Below, in pieces: positions 16,124 through 24,324 of a stretch of 64,000 bases of DNA. The notes beneath the pieces were generated by a model that did no database searches, was not told where the DNA came from, and saw only the letters and a program-made list of their open reading frames with translations. The translations under genes and the position numbers were made by a program. The stretch spans positions 2,806,835 through 2,870,834 of the forward strand of contig OX638352.1 of the NCBI GenBank assembly GCA_951813545.1. Reading direction: 5' to 3'. Position 1 is the first letter of the stretch; every line of letters begins with the position of its first letter. Origin of the DNA: an uncultured Poribacteria bacterium. GTDB lineage: Bacteria; Poribacteria; WGA-4E; WGA-3G.

Positions 16124-16159
16124 CGCAAAGTTATAGTTTCCATTTCTGGAGAAGTTATC

Positions 16160-16972
16160 ATGAAACGAAATAACGGGTTATCGGTCGCAATCCACAGATT
16201 ACGCGAAGCAGTTCCCGCCCTTTGTCTACTATTCTATTGTTTTGCCCAGACTACGTTTTTCGGTTGTGCGATAGGGGCTACCTTTGAGATAGTAGGATTC
16301 ATGAAGGGGATGACAACGCAGCTTGAGGAACGAGAAGCGTTCTTGGTAGCGTCTACCGAAAAACCTCTAACGGAAAACCAAGAAAAACTCCTCACCGAAC
16401 TCCTTCACGAAGAAGAAAGTCTGGACGCGGTTTTGTCGAGTCAGGCGTATTTGACTTACCTTGGAGAACACGGCGGTGCAGCGCATAAAGATTATCCGAT
16501 GTACCTTGCTGCAGTCCCCACTACCGAACAGAAGTCGACCATCCAATTTGCGCTTAAGGAGATTCTTCCGTCAGAGGCAACAACTGAGCAAATTCAAATC
16601 TGCACAGATTTCTATTTCCAATTCCGTGAACTGATTGTGAAGGAACCGCATATTACCGCCGACTCAGAAGAAATAGAACCTTTCATGGAAGAGCACTTAG
16701 TCCGTCCGTTAATGGATACGTATTCATCAAAAATGTCCACTTCCGATACGATTGAAGCAATGAAGATGGCTGCGGTGCCGAGTGGTATGGCTCCACTGGA
16801 TACAAAGGTATTTCGTAAAGTCTGGTTTAAGCAGCTGGAAGTTTACGGTTCTCGGGAAGGGCTTCTACGCTGTGCTATCTTAACTCCTGACGAATTTGCG
16901 CTCATGCGTTCGTTTTTTTTTAATACTGCTGCCCTTGAAAAATGGATTAAGCGTCCACCTAAACAGAAGTGA
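16160..16972 (+). CDS. Exported or lipid-anchored protein of unknown function
   Basis: The 270-residue protein has an N-terminal signal: a basic stretch to about residue 15, then a hydrophobic core ending FFGC with Cys36. This may be a lipobox, though the Phe at position -3 is unusual. The mature part is mostly helical and acidic, with repeated Glu/Leu patterns such as TENQEKLLTELLHEEESLDAVL, and has no motif I recognise. GGAGA sits 8 bases before the ATG. It lies 36 bases after tatD on the same strand and may be cotranscribed. A 60-codon frame overlapping its stop is not supported by a ribosome site and runs through a repeat. Confidence 0.65.
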   Translation: MKRNNGLSVAIHRLREAVPALCLLFYCFAQTTFFGCAIGATFEIVGFMKGMTTQLEEREAFLVASTEKPLTENQEKLLTELLHEEESLDAVLSSQAYLTYLGEHGGAAHKDYPMYLAAVPTTEQKSTIQFALKEILPSEATTEQIQICTDFYFQFRELIVKEPHITADSEEIEPFMEEHLVRPLMDTYSSKMSTSDTIEAMKMAAVPSGMAPLDTKVFRKVWFKQLEVYGSREGLLRCAILTPDEFALMRSFFFNTAALEKWIKRPPKQK

Positions 16973-17037
16973 TTCCTGAAGAGATTCTACATATCAACTG
17001 CGAAGGCCAGGGGATTCCTAAACCACCCAAGGCCCGA

Positions 17038-17175
17038 GAGAAACCCAACGATGTTTTCCTGAAAGCGATGGGTTTGTTGGGTTTCGCTCTATCTATTTAT
17101 AGGAAAGAGTATTGGCAAACTGCAGTTTCGGTAGCACCACAAGGTGCCTGAGTTTTACTGCTCAACCCAACCTAC
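17038..17175. repeat. Partial inverted-repeat element, GTAGGTTGGGTTGA family
   Basis: An inner inverted pair GAAACCCAAC...GTTGGGTTTCGCTC and the right outer arm CTCAACCCAACCTAC are present; the left outer arm is missing, so this copy is truncated. Compare 22665-22894. Confidence 0.65.
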
Positions 17176-17244
17176 GGGACTGAAACTGGAATAATCCGAA
17201 TCTGTTTTATTTATGAACCATCCTCATATAAAATTCTTTTCATA

Positions 17245-18360
17245 ATGCAACGTCTAAATCTCCGCATGTATGCGATGGTGCTTGCCCTGGTCTGTGTCTG
17301 GGTGATTTTCACGCTGCTGACCGGCGGTACCTTCCTTAGTACTCGGAATCTATCCAACCTCTCCCGCCAAGCCGCGGTCACAGCCATCCTCGCTGTCGGC
17401 ATGACGCTAGTCATCGTCTCTGCCAACATCGACCTGTCCGTTGGTTACGGTGCCGGGTTGCTCGGTGCTATCGGAGCAATTATACACGTCTGGTGGGGGC
17501 AACCGATTGTTGTGACACTCCTTGCCGTTATCTGCATCGGTATCCTCATGGGCTTAATGCAAGGGTATCTCGTGGCGTATCAGCGAATCCCGGCGTTCAT
17601 TGTCACACTGGGCGGATTTTTAGTCTATCGCGGCTTGATGTTAGCCTTTACCAAAGGCGAGACCATCCTGCTTCCAGACAATTGGCTTAAAGCAATTGGC
17701 AACGCGTATCTCTCACCGACGCTTGGCTGGATCCTCATGATTGTTGGGCTGGGCATCAGCGGCTACGGTTTTTACCGGCAGCGCGCTGCACGGGTAAAAT
17801 ACGGCACGGAACAAGCCTCTCCGTCTATATTCTTATTGAAAGTAGCCGGAGTATCGGCACTGATTGTAGCGTTTATCGCCGTGATGAATGCCCATAAAGG
17901 GATTCCATTTCCGGTATGCATCCTGTTTGGACTGGCATTCGTGTTTCATTTCATTGCGAACCACACCCGTTTCGGACGTTATGTGTATGCAGTCGGTGGG
18001 AACGCGGAGGCGGCGTACCTCTCAGGGGTCAATGTGCGCGGTATTACGTTGCGGGTGTTCGCGACAATGGGTGCCTTGATGGCAGTTGCCGGTATTGTCA
18101 TGACAGCGCGCGTCGGAAGTGCGAGTCCAGAAGCCGGACGGTTGCTGGAGTTGGATGCCATCGCTGCGTGTGTCATCGGTGGTGCCAGTTTAATGGGGGG
18201 ACGCGGGAGTATCTTCGGTGCAATTTTGGGAGCATTCGTCATGGAAAGTCTTAACAACGGGATGAGCATGGCGAACATGGATGCCTCATGGCAAGATATA
18301 ATCAAAGGTGTTGTGCTTGTCGCAGCGGTGGGGTTTGATATGGCATCGCGACGGCGATAA
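17245..18360 (+). CDS. Sugar ABC transporter permease (RbsC/XylH type)
   Basis: The 371-residue protein is an inner-membrane permease of the carbohydrate-uptake-2 class. The N-terminus FLSTRNLSNLSRQAAVTAILAVGMTLVIVSANIDLSVG is the hallmark, where GMTLVIV...IDLSVG sits in the first conserved helix pair. The coupling region FGRYVYAVGGNAEAAYLSGVNV and the C-terminal GGRGSIFGAILGAFVMESLNNGM follow. About ten hydrophobic helices are present. The long XylH-like mid insertion suggests a xylose-type rather than ribose-type permease, which is tentative. Neither an ATPase nor a solute-binding protein lies beside it, so partners are elsewhere. The ribosome site is poor, so the exact start is less sure. 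Confidence 0.85.
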   Translation: MQRLNLRMYAMVLALVCVWVIFTLLTGGTFLSTRNLSNLSRQAAVTAILAVGMTLVIVSANIDLSVGYGAGLLGAIGAIIHVWWGQPIVVTLLAVICIGILMGLMQGYLVAYQRIPAFIVTLGGFLVYRGLMLAFTKGETILLPDNWLKAIGNAYLSPTLGWILMIVGLGISGYGFYRQRAARVKYGTEQASPSIFLLKVAGVSALIVAFIAVMNAHKGIPFPVCILFGLAFVFHFIANHTRFGRYVYAVGGNAEAAYLSGVNVRGITLRVFATMGALMAVAGIVMTARVGSASPEAGRLLELDAIAACVIGGASLMGGRGSIFGAILGAFVMESLNNGMSMANMDASWQDIIKGVVLVAAVGFDMASRRR

Positions 18361-18484
18361 AGGCTTCCTACTACAAGTATCATTCGCAAAATTTCGTTAT
18401 TCAAAAATTTTTAAACCTTTTCCCCAAAAATTTCCCTCTTTATAACCACAGTCTAATTGGCGAAATCTAATTGGGAATTTATCT

Positions 18485-19045
18485 ATGCAATACGATTCAT
18501 CAACGTACACAGACTTGACAGATGAAGAACTCATTCGGCTCGTGCAATCGGGAGATGAGGAAGCATTTGCGCAACTCGCAGCCCGCTATAGCTCGAGGAT
18601 TTGGCAGTTGGTCGTCTGGAATTCCCGCCAAGTCCGCGATGCTGAAGAGATCTTTCAGGACATTTGGGTGGCAGTCTGGGAAAACATCGGTGGTCTCCGA
18701 GAGGTCAGCAGTTTCGGGACATGGCTTCGGAAGATAGCCTATACTACCTGCAGAAGGTACTACACCCGGCACACGCGTGCGAGGGGTGAAATCCTTCAGA
18801 GTGCGGAGCAGCTCGCTGAAACTATTGATCGGAATGCGATTGCTCGTTTTCGAGAGACGGAACTTCGCTCGGCTGTTGCAGAGGCGGTACATGACCTTCC
18901 TGAGAAGGTGCGCACCGTTGCAGTGCTGTACTACTTAGAGATGTGGACCATCAAAGAGATTGCGAAGGAACTCGGTCTGGCAGTTGGCACCGTCAAAACG
19001 AGGCTCAGAGAGATTCGTGCACTCCTGCGTAAGGAATTTGGTGTC
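18485..19045 (+). other. Module 1: ECF-type sigma-70 domain (residues 1-187)
   Basis: Region 2 (about residues 24-94) carries the -10-binding and core-binding pattern ending WLRKIAYTTCRRYYTR. Region 4 (about 132-184) carries the helix-turn-helix IKEIAKELGLAVGTVKTRLREIR, which recognises -35 elements. No region 3 is present, as in group IV sigma factors. There is no adjacent anti-sigma gene. An in-frame ATG at 19070 follows, so FtsZ-DnaE might also be made without this module, although the upstream GCGGGA is a weak ribosome site. Confidence 0.9.
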
Positions 19046-22000
19046 AAAGAGGTTAAGCGGGAAACAATTATGACGCATAAAAAAGAGGTGTCCAAGGTGT
19101 CGCAGAACGTCGTTAAGGTTTTCGGTGTCGGCAACGCGGGTGGCAACGCCATCAAACGGATGATTGCGGCCGGTTTGAAAGAAATTGAATTGAAAGAAAT
19201 TGGGTTTTACGCTGTAAATACAGATTTGGAAGCACTCCGCACATGTGACGGGGCGACACAGGTGCAAATCGGTGCTGAAATCACGCAGGGACTTGGTGCA
19301 GATGCGAATCCAGAGGTAGGCAGAGGGGCGGCTGAAGAAGATTTGGAAACGCTCAATACCGTCGTTGCGGATGCGCGTCTGGTTTTCGTTACTGCTGGCA
19401 TGGGGGGCGGGACAGGGACAGGTGCAGCACCTTTAATCGCATCGCTCGCCCGGGAGCATGGAGCTTTAACGATAGGTGTTGCAACAAGCCCGTTCGATTT
19501 TGAGGGGCAACGCCGCGCCGAGCAAGCAGAATACGGACTTCAAGAACTCCGAGAGAACACTGATGCTGTTATCGCGATCCCGAATCAGCGGCTCCTTGAT
19601 ACTGTGGATGGGGAACCCTCAACGAGCGAGGCGTTCCGCATGAGCGATGAAACCTTATTACTTGGCATTAAAACTGTCGCTGATATTATTGTGGAATCGG
19701 GTGAGATTAATGTTGATTTCGCTGATGTAGAGAGTATCATGAAGGATGCCGGCACGGTGTTAATGGGCGTAGGACAAGCATCGGGTGAAAACCGGGCGCG
19801 AGTCGCTATGGAAAACGCTATAACCTCGCCACTGCTGGATGGCAAGCAAATTGGTGGTGCAACCGGAATAATTGTCCAAATCAGTGCCCCACCAGATTTT
19901 ATGATGAATGAGTTAGATGCATCGATGAATGTGCTCCAAGACGAAGCATTTGACGCACAAATTATCTTTGGGCTGGTCTATCGGGACGACGCTCCTGAAC
20001 CTAATGACACGGTTATCGTCAGTATCCTTGCAAATGGGGTTGAACCACAGCATGGATCGACCACTCCACTCTCGACTCAGAAGAGCGATACCTCTCCCGA
20101 AGGTGGTACTTATGTTCCGTCCACAACCGGTTCCGAATTTGTTCATCTGCACAATCATAGCGAGTACAGCATGCTTGATGGTGCGTGCCGTATCCCCGAT
20201 ATGGTAGATTGGGCAGTCGAAAATAGCGTTCCTGCTGTTGCTCTTACCGATCACGGCAATATGTTCGGAGCATGGGAACTCTACAACAAGGCAACAGAGG
20301 CCGGGGTTAACCCGATCATCGGTTGTGAGGTGTATGTCGCACAGGGGAGCCGAAAGACACGTGAGCAGGAACAGGGTGGTCCCTATCATCTCACGCTGCT
20401 CGCTGAGGATGCGACCGGCTATGGAAATCTCTTGGAACTGGTATCACTCGGATACACGGAGGGATTCAATCGCAAGCCGCGTATTGACATGGAAATCCTG
20501 CGAGAATACCATGATGGGATTATCGCGCTGACGGGGTGTATCCAAGGACAAGTCCCGCAACTCATCTGTGCAGATCGGCGTGAGGAAGCGGTTCAAAACT
20601 TCAAAACCTTGATGGATATAATGGGAGAACGGAATCTCTATGTTGAGGTGCAGAATCACTACATCGACAAGGAGCTTGAGGCGTATCCGGTAATGGTTGA
20701 GTTGGCGAAGGAATTCAATCTCCCGCTCGTCGGCACGAATGATTGCCATTATCTCCGAAAATCAGACCACGGGATGCACGATGTCCTCCTCTGTATCCAG
20801 ACGAAGAAAACCGTCAACGACCGAGAACGGCTCCGCTATGATAATCACTTCTACTTTAAAAGCGTTGACGAAATGCGAGAGGCACTGAAGGATTACCCAC
20901 CGGAGGCTATTACCAATACGCTTGAAATTGCGAATCGGTGCAACCTTGAACTCGACTATCAGCAGGACTCGATGCCGAAATACGAGGTCCCCGAAGGGCA
21001 CACACACGATAGTTACCTCAAAGAGTTGTGCTACCAAGGTTTACGTGAAAAATATGGCGAACTTTCCGAACCTATCCGACAGCGGATTGATTACGAGTTG
21101 GGGATTATCGGACAAGGAGGTTATGCCAACTATTTCCTGATTGTTGGAGATTATGTCAACTACGCCCAAAAACAGGGATATCCACTTTCTGCTCGCGGTT
21201 CCGCCGCCGGTAGTCTGGTGCTGTATGCGCTTGGTGTGATTAGTTTCAATCCGATGGATCACGGTTGTCTGTTTGAACGGTTCTTAAACCTTGAACGTCT
21301 CGCTCCACCGGATATTGATATTGATTTCGCTGACCGCGCCCGTGAATCTGTGATCGAGTATCTTGTGAAAAAATATGGTGCGGATTCCGTGGGTAAAGTC
21401 GCTACCTTTGCCACATTGGGGGCGAAAGCTGCGATCAAAGATGTCGGGCGTGCACTTGAAGTGCCTGTTGAAGATGTCGAAAAGTTGACCGAACTTATTC
21501 CGTCCATTCCCGGTATAACACTTGATGAAGTTTTGGAACGGGTGCCAGAATTTCAGACACTTGCGGAGCTCCCTGAAAATCGAGAGTTGATGGATCTCAG
21601 CAAAGCAGTGGAAGGTATGAAACGGCACGTCTCCTGTCACGCCTCCGCAATTGTTGTATCAGATGGACCCCTGACAAACTACGTGCCGCTGTTCAAGGAC
21701 AGACATAACCAAGTCGCGACGCAGTTTGAAGGGAAAATCGTTGAAGATGTCGGCATTGTTAAGTTTGATTCCCTCGGCTTACGGAGTCTCAGCGAGATAC
21801 ACGACTGTCTTCAGATGATTGAGAAAAACCACGACGTTAAGCTTAAACTGGAAGAGATTCCCTTTGACGATAGAGAAACCTACGCACTCGTTGGTAATGG
21901 ACTCATTGCGGGTTTATTCCAGTTGGAGGGTTCTTCTGGTATGTATCAAGTTGTCACAGAACTCAAGCCGGATAACTTTGAGGAGTTTTCCGCGATTCCG

Positions 22001-22537
22001 GCACTCTATCGCCCGGGTCCCATAGAAAGTGGGGACATGCAACAGTACATAGACCGCAAGAACGGAGTGCAGCCCGTAGAATATATACACCCGTCGCTTG
22101 AGGGTATACTTAAAAGCACTTACGGTGTCTGTATCTACCAAGAACAGGTGATGCAAATCGCACACGATATAGCAGGCTTTACGCTCGGTGAAGCGGATGT
22201 CCTCCGCAATGCAATGGGCAAGCAAAACGAACCGTTGATTGCCGCACAGCGTGAGAAATTCGTTGAGGGTGCGGTGAAAAAACGGAATTTCACTAAAAGC
22301 GAGGCTGAGGAGGTGTTTAATTGGCTTGCGTCGGTGGGTCGCTATGCCTTTAATAAGTCGCATACTGTCGCTTACGCAATGTTAGCCTACCGCATGGCGT
22401 ATCTGAAGACGCACTATCCACAGGAGTTCACGGCAGCGATGATGGCCGGGGAGGCAGGCGATTCAACGAAAATTGCTCGTTACCGGGAGGAATGTGGGAA
22501 ACTCTCTGATTTCCTGGGTGTAGAAATCAATGTGTAG
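18485..22537 (+). CDS. Tripartite fusion: ECF-type sigma factor - FtsZ - DNA polymerase III alpha (DnaE)
   Basis: A single uninterrupted frame of 1350 codons contains three core cell-cycle modules. Residues 1-187 are an ECF-type sigma factor (region 2 with DAEEIFQDIWVAVWENI, region 4 with LYYLEMWTIKEIAKELGLAVGTVKTRL). Residues about 205-519 are FtsZ, with GMGGGTGTG at 305-313 and the T7 loop NVDFADV at 409-415. Residues 551-1350 are DnaE: PHP domain (HLHNHS, ALTDHG, NDCHYL), palm (SARGSAAGS, PDIDIDF with Asp945 and Asp947, VKFDSLGLR with Asp1095) and fingers (FNKSHTVAYA). It stops at GVEINV, where typical DnaE proteins continue for about 300 more residues (clamp-binding, OB-fold and tau-binding parts). 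Catalytic residues of both enzymes appear intact. The start has a weak GGGAA site. A chimeric assembly cannot be excluded from sequence alone, but the in-frame, domain-precise joins argue against it. Confidence 0.9.
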   Translation: MQYDSSTYTDLTDEELIRLVQSGDEEAFAQLAARYSSRIWQLVVWNSRQVRDAEEIFQDIWVAVWENIGGLREVSSFGTWLRKIAYTTCRRYYTRHTRARGEILQSAEQLAETIDRNAIARFRETELRSAVAEAVHDLPEKVRTVAVLYYLEMWTIKEIAKELGLAVGTVKTRLREIRALLRKEFGVKEVKRETIMTHKKEVSKVSQNVVKVFGVGNAGGNAIKRMIAAGLKEIELKEIGFYAVNTDLEALRTCDGATQVQIGAEITQGLGADANPEVGRGAAEEDLETLNTVVADARLVFVTAGMGGGTGTGAAPLIASLAREHGALTIGVATSPFDFEGQRRAEQAEYGLQELRENTDAVIAIPNQRLLDTVDGEPSTSEAFRMSDETLLLGIKTVADIIVESGEINVDFADVESIMKDAGTVLMGVGQASGENRARVAMENAITSPLLDGKQIGGATGIIVQISAPPDFMMNELDASMNVLQDEAFDAQIIFGLVYRDDAPEPNDTVIVSILANGVEPQHGSTTPLSTQKSDTSPEGGTYVPSTTGSEFVHLHNHSEYSMLDGACRIPDMVDWAVENSVPAVALTDHGNMFGAWELYNKATEAGVNPIIGCEVYVAQGSRKTREQEQGGPYHLTLLAEDATGYGNLLELVSLGYTEGFNRKPRIDMEILREYHDGIIALTGCIQGQVPQLICADRREEAVQNFKTLMDIMGERNLYVEVQNHYIDKELEAYPVMVELAKEFNLPLVGTNDCHYLRKSDHGMHDVLLCIQTKKTVNDRERLRYDNHFYFKSVDEMREALKDYPPEAITNTLEIANRCNLELDYQQDSMPKYEVPEGHTHDSYLKELCYQGLREKYGELSEPIRQRIDYELGIIGQGGYANYFLIVGDYVNYAQKQGYPLSARGSAAGSLVLYALGVISFNPMDHGCLFERFLNLERLAPPDIDIDFADRARESVIEYLVKKYGADSVGKVATFATLGAKAAIKDVGRALEVPVEDVEKLTELIPSIPGITLDEVLERVPEFQTLAELPENRELMDLSKAVEGMKRHVSCHASAIVVSDGPLTNYVPLFKDRHNQVATQFEGKIVEDVGIVKFDSLGLRSLSEIHDCLQMIEKNHDVKLKLEEIPFDDRETYALVGNGLIAGLFQLEGSSGMYQVVTELKPDNFEEFSAIPALYRPGPIESGDMQQYIDRKNGVQPVEYIHPSLEGILKSTYGVCIYQEQVMQIAHDIAGFTLGEADVLRNAMGKQNEPLIAAQREKFVEGAVKKRNFTKSEAEEVFNWLASVGRYAFNKSHTVAYAMLAYRMAYLKTHYPQEFTAAMMAGEAGDSTKIARYREECGKLSDFLGVEINV
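19070..20041 (+). other. Module 2: FtsZ GTPase domain (residues 196-519)
   Basis: The whole tubulin-like core is present: GVGNAGGNA (T1), AVNTD (T2), the T4 signature GMGGGTGTG, PFDFEG (T5), and NVDFADV (T7) that completes GTP hydrolysis across a filament interface. The C-terminal beta-sheet domain ends at TVIVSILANGV. The usual linker and conserved C-terminal peptide, which bind FtsA or ZipA, are replaced by a 31-residue Ser/Thr/Pro-rich linker into DnaE. Polymerisation is plausible from the residues, but membrane tethering by the normal route is not. Confidence 0.92.
20135..22534 (+). other. Module 3: DnaE PHP-palm-fingers domains (residues 551-1350), C-terminally truncated
   Basis: The module begins exactly where free DnaE proteins start (usually Met-x-FVHLHxHSEYSLLDG), but the initiator Met is replaced by Ser550-Glu551. 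Between residues 519 and 563 the frame has no ATG, GTG or TTG, so this part cannot be made alone. PHP metal-binding His and Asp residues are present, as are the three palm aspartates. It lacks the helix-hairpin-helix, beta-clamp-binding, OB and tau-binding regions expected after residue 1350. Confidence 0.92.
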
Positions 22538-22579
22538 CGTCCGTGCTCTCTGATAGGAGGGTTAGGATAGGTTCGTAGT

Positions 22580-22621
22580 CGTGCGATTTATCGCACGTTA
22601 ACAACGGGCAATGAATTGCCC
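22580..22621. repeat. Two short palindromes downstream of the fusion gene
   Basis: CGTGCGAT-TT-ATCGCACG (22580-22597, also at 9651-9668) and GGGCAAT-GA-ATTGCCC (22606-22621) lie just past the stop codon of the fusion gene. Neither has a T-run. Similar flanking GTAGTCGTGCG and CCCTACTAC words mark them as dispersed repeats. Confidence 0.75.
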
Positions 22622-22664
22622 TACTACAAACAGGATCACCTATAATGTGAAACTTGATAAAGTA

Positions 22665-22894
22665 GTAGGTTGGGTAGAGCGGTAAAAACCAAGAACTCTT
22701 GCGGTTATACGCAAAATCATCCTTTTCGAGCAGCCTTTCCGAGAGATGAGTATAGCGAAACCCAACACGTCCAACGCGCTCGGCATCATAATGTGTTGGG
22801 TTTCACTCGGTTTTATGCCTTCTTGGGTTGTCAAGGCTTTGAAGGTTGTTTTCTGTGTTGAGTTCTTGTAGGATTTTCGTTCAACCCAACCTAC
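22665..22894. repeat. Complete inverted-repeat element, GTAGGTTGGGT family
   Basis: The outer arms are GTAGGTTGGGTAGAGCGG and TTCAACCCAACCTAC. An inner inverted pair GCGAAACCCAACACG...GTGTTGGGTTTC is nested inside. The 230-bp unit has no coding potential. Degenerate or partial relatives lie at 13339-13488 and 17038-17175. Confidence 0.75.
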
Positions 22895-22909
22895 GGACTA
22901 CGAACCATA

Positions 22910-24274
22910 TTATCTTGCCAGATTCCGTGCCTCTTTGAACTTGTCTTTAGCGAACTGTCCCCACTCCTTTCTTTTCTCGTTACGGACTGTGGGATCTTTC
23001 CAGGCACTACCTGCCATCTCCATCGCCTCTTCTTCAGTTATCGGCATCTTCGTTAAAGCTGCGATCGCCGCATCGCGCTTTGCTGGGTCTTTACATTTCC
23101 GGATTGCTTTCCACGCGTTGACAAGATCCTTATGAGAATCAATAATCAAAACGCCGAAGAGGCCATTGACAATATCCCATCGAGTGCTGCCTTTATCTGA
23201 GTCGTATAGAAACAGATTTCCTTCTGTACCGAATGGATTTGGAACGATACATCTTTCTCCTAACTTGTCATAGAGTGCTGGCAACACACTCGCGCGGTTT
23301 AAACCGCCCTTCCATTCAGGTCCCTCTGAATCGGTGTCGCGGAGCATCCAGAGTTTCTGAGCGTCTTCCGATAAAACGAATTCAAGAAACTTTTGCGCGA
23401 CCGGTAAGTTCGGCGCGCCTTTGAGAATCGCAATTGGATCGGCGGTGATGACCGTGCCATCGGCTGGAACAACATATTTGATTTTATCTGCTCCGACGAC
23501 AGCGATTTGACCGTAGGCGTAAAAATCAATCGCAAGTCCATAAATGACTTGTCCTGCGACAACATCTATCGGAATAGCGTTAGCACCCGCGGAGAAGCCG
23601 CGGACATTGCCCCCCATCTTGGTTAGGAGTGCAAACCCCTCTTCCCATCCGAGGGTTTGAAGGATGATCTCATAGACCATGTGGGCGGAGCCACTTTCTC
23701 TCGGATCCGCTGCGCCAATTCTACCGAGCAACGCCAAATCCCCTAAATCCTGCCATGCTGTGGCTTTTGGAAGTTGGAGCATTTCACGCAGCTGCTCGTT
23801 GTACATGATACCGAAACTGGATAACGCCGCACCGTACCACTGATGTTTAGCATCATAGAGCGGAATCCCTTGAAACGATTGGGTCATTTGCTCAAGTTGC
23901 GCTTCGGGTAGTTTGTAGGCGTGTAACCATCCGTTGTCTGAGAGGCGGAGGTAGTTGTCAGTACCGCCACCAAAGAAAATATCAATACCGATGCCTTCCG
24001 GCACCCGTTTAAACTCTGATTCGATGAATCGGTAATTGGAAGAGGTTCCGCCTACATCTCGCCAGTCGGTTTTGACGGTTTTTCCAGTCTGTTCTTCGTA
24101 CCACTTCTCGAAATTTTTGCCAAATTCTGTCTCAATGCCCTCCGGATGCGGGGAGATAATGATGAGTTCATCTTGAGCAAACAGGACAGAGGGCAGTGCC
24201 AAAAGACATAACACAATTCTCCATGTTGCAGCAATATGGGTGCTGTAACGTCTTAGGGATTTTAAATAGGACAT
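22910..24274 (-). CDS. ABC transporter substrate-binding protein (Fe3+/FbpA-like)
   Basis: The 454-residue protein has a Sec signal peptide (hydrophobic WRIVLCLLALPSVLFAQ ending near residue 34) and a periplasmic binding-protein fold. Conserved pieces are ELIIISPHPEGIETEF, IDIFFGGGTDNY, GAALSSFGIMYNEQ, IGAADPRESGSAHM and ITADPIAILKGAPN, typical of the iron(III)/thiamine-type extracellular binding family (SBP_bac_6/11). It would capture a ligand in the periplasm and deliver it to an ABC permease. No permease or ATPase gene is nearby, so it is an orphan. The C-terminal helical tail (KDPAKRDAAIAALTKM...) is longer than in FbpA. The ligand cannot be deduced. Confidence 0.85.
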   Translation of the reverse strand: MSYLKSLRRYSTHIAATWRIVLCLLALPSVLFAQDELIIISPHPEGIETEFGKNFEKWYEEQTGKTVKTDWRDVGGTSSNYRFIESEFKRVPEGIGIDIFFGGGTDNYLRLSDNGWLHAYKLPEAQLEQMTQSFQGIPLYDAKHQWYGAALSSFGIMYNEQLREMLQLPKATAWQDLGDLALLGRIGAADPRESGSAHMVYEIILQTLGWEEGFALLTKMGGNVRGFSAGANAIPIDVVAGQVIYGLAIDFYAYGQIAVVGADKIKYVVPADGTVITADPIAILKGAPNLPVAQKFLEFVLSEDAQKLWMLRDTDSEGPEWKGGLNRASVLPALYDKLGERCIVPNPFGTEGNLFLYDSDKGSTRWDIVNGLFGVLIIDSHKDLVNAWKAIRKCKDPAKRDAAIAALTKMPITEEEAMEMAGSAWKDPTVRNEKRKEWGQFAKDKFKEARNLAR

Positions 24275-24324
24275 GTTTTTAATTCTCCTTCTTTCATACG
24301 TGTGGTAATATTGAAGACTTGCAG

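Noticed and set aside
16969..17151. 60-codon frame overlapping the stop of the 16160 gene
   Set aside because: It lacks a ribosome site and runs through a partial inverted-repeat element.
18485..22537. Possibility that the sigma-FtsZ-DnaE frame is three overlapping genes
   Set aside because: No stop codon separates the modules and no start codon exists at the FtsZ-DnaE junction. A chimeric assembly cannot be ruled out without reads, so it stays as a caveat.
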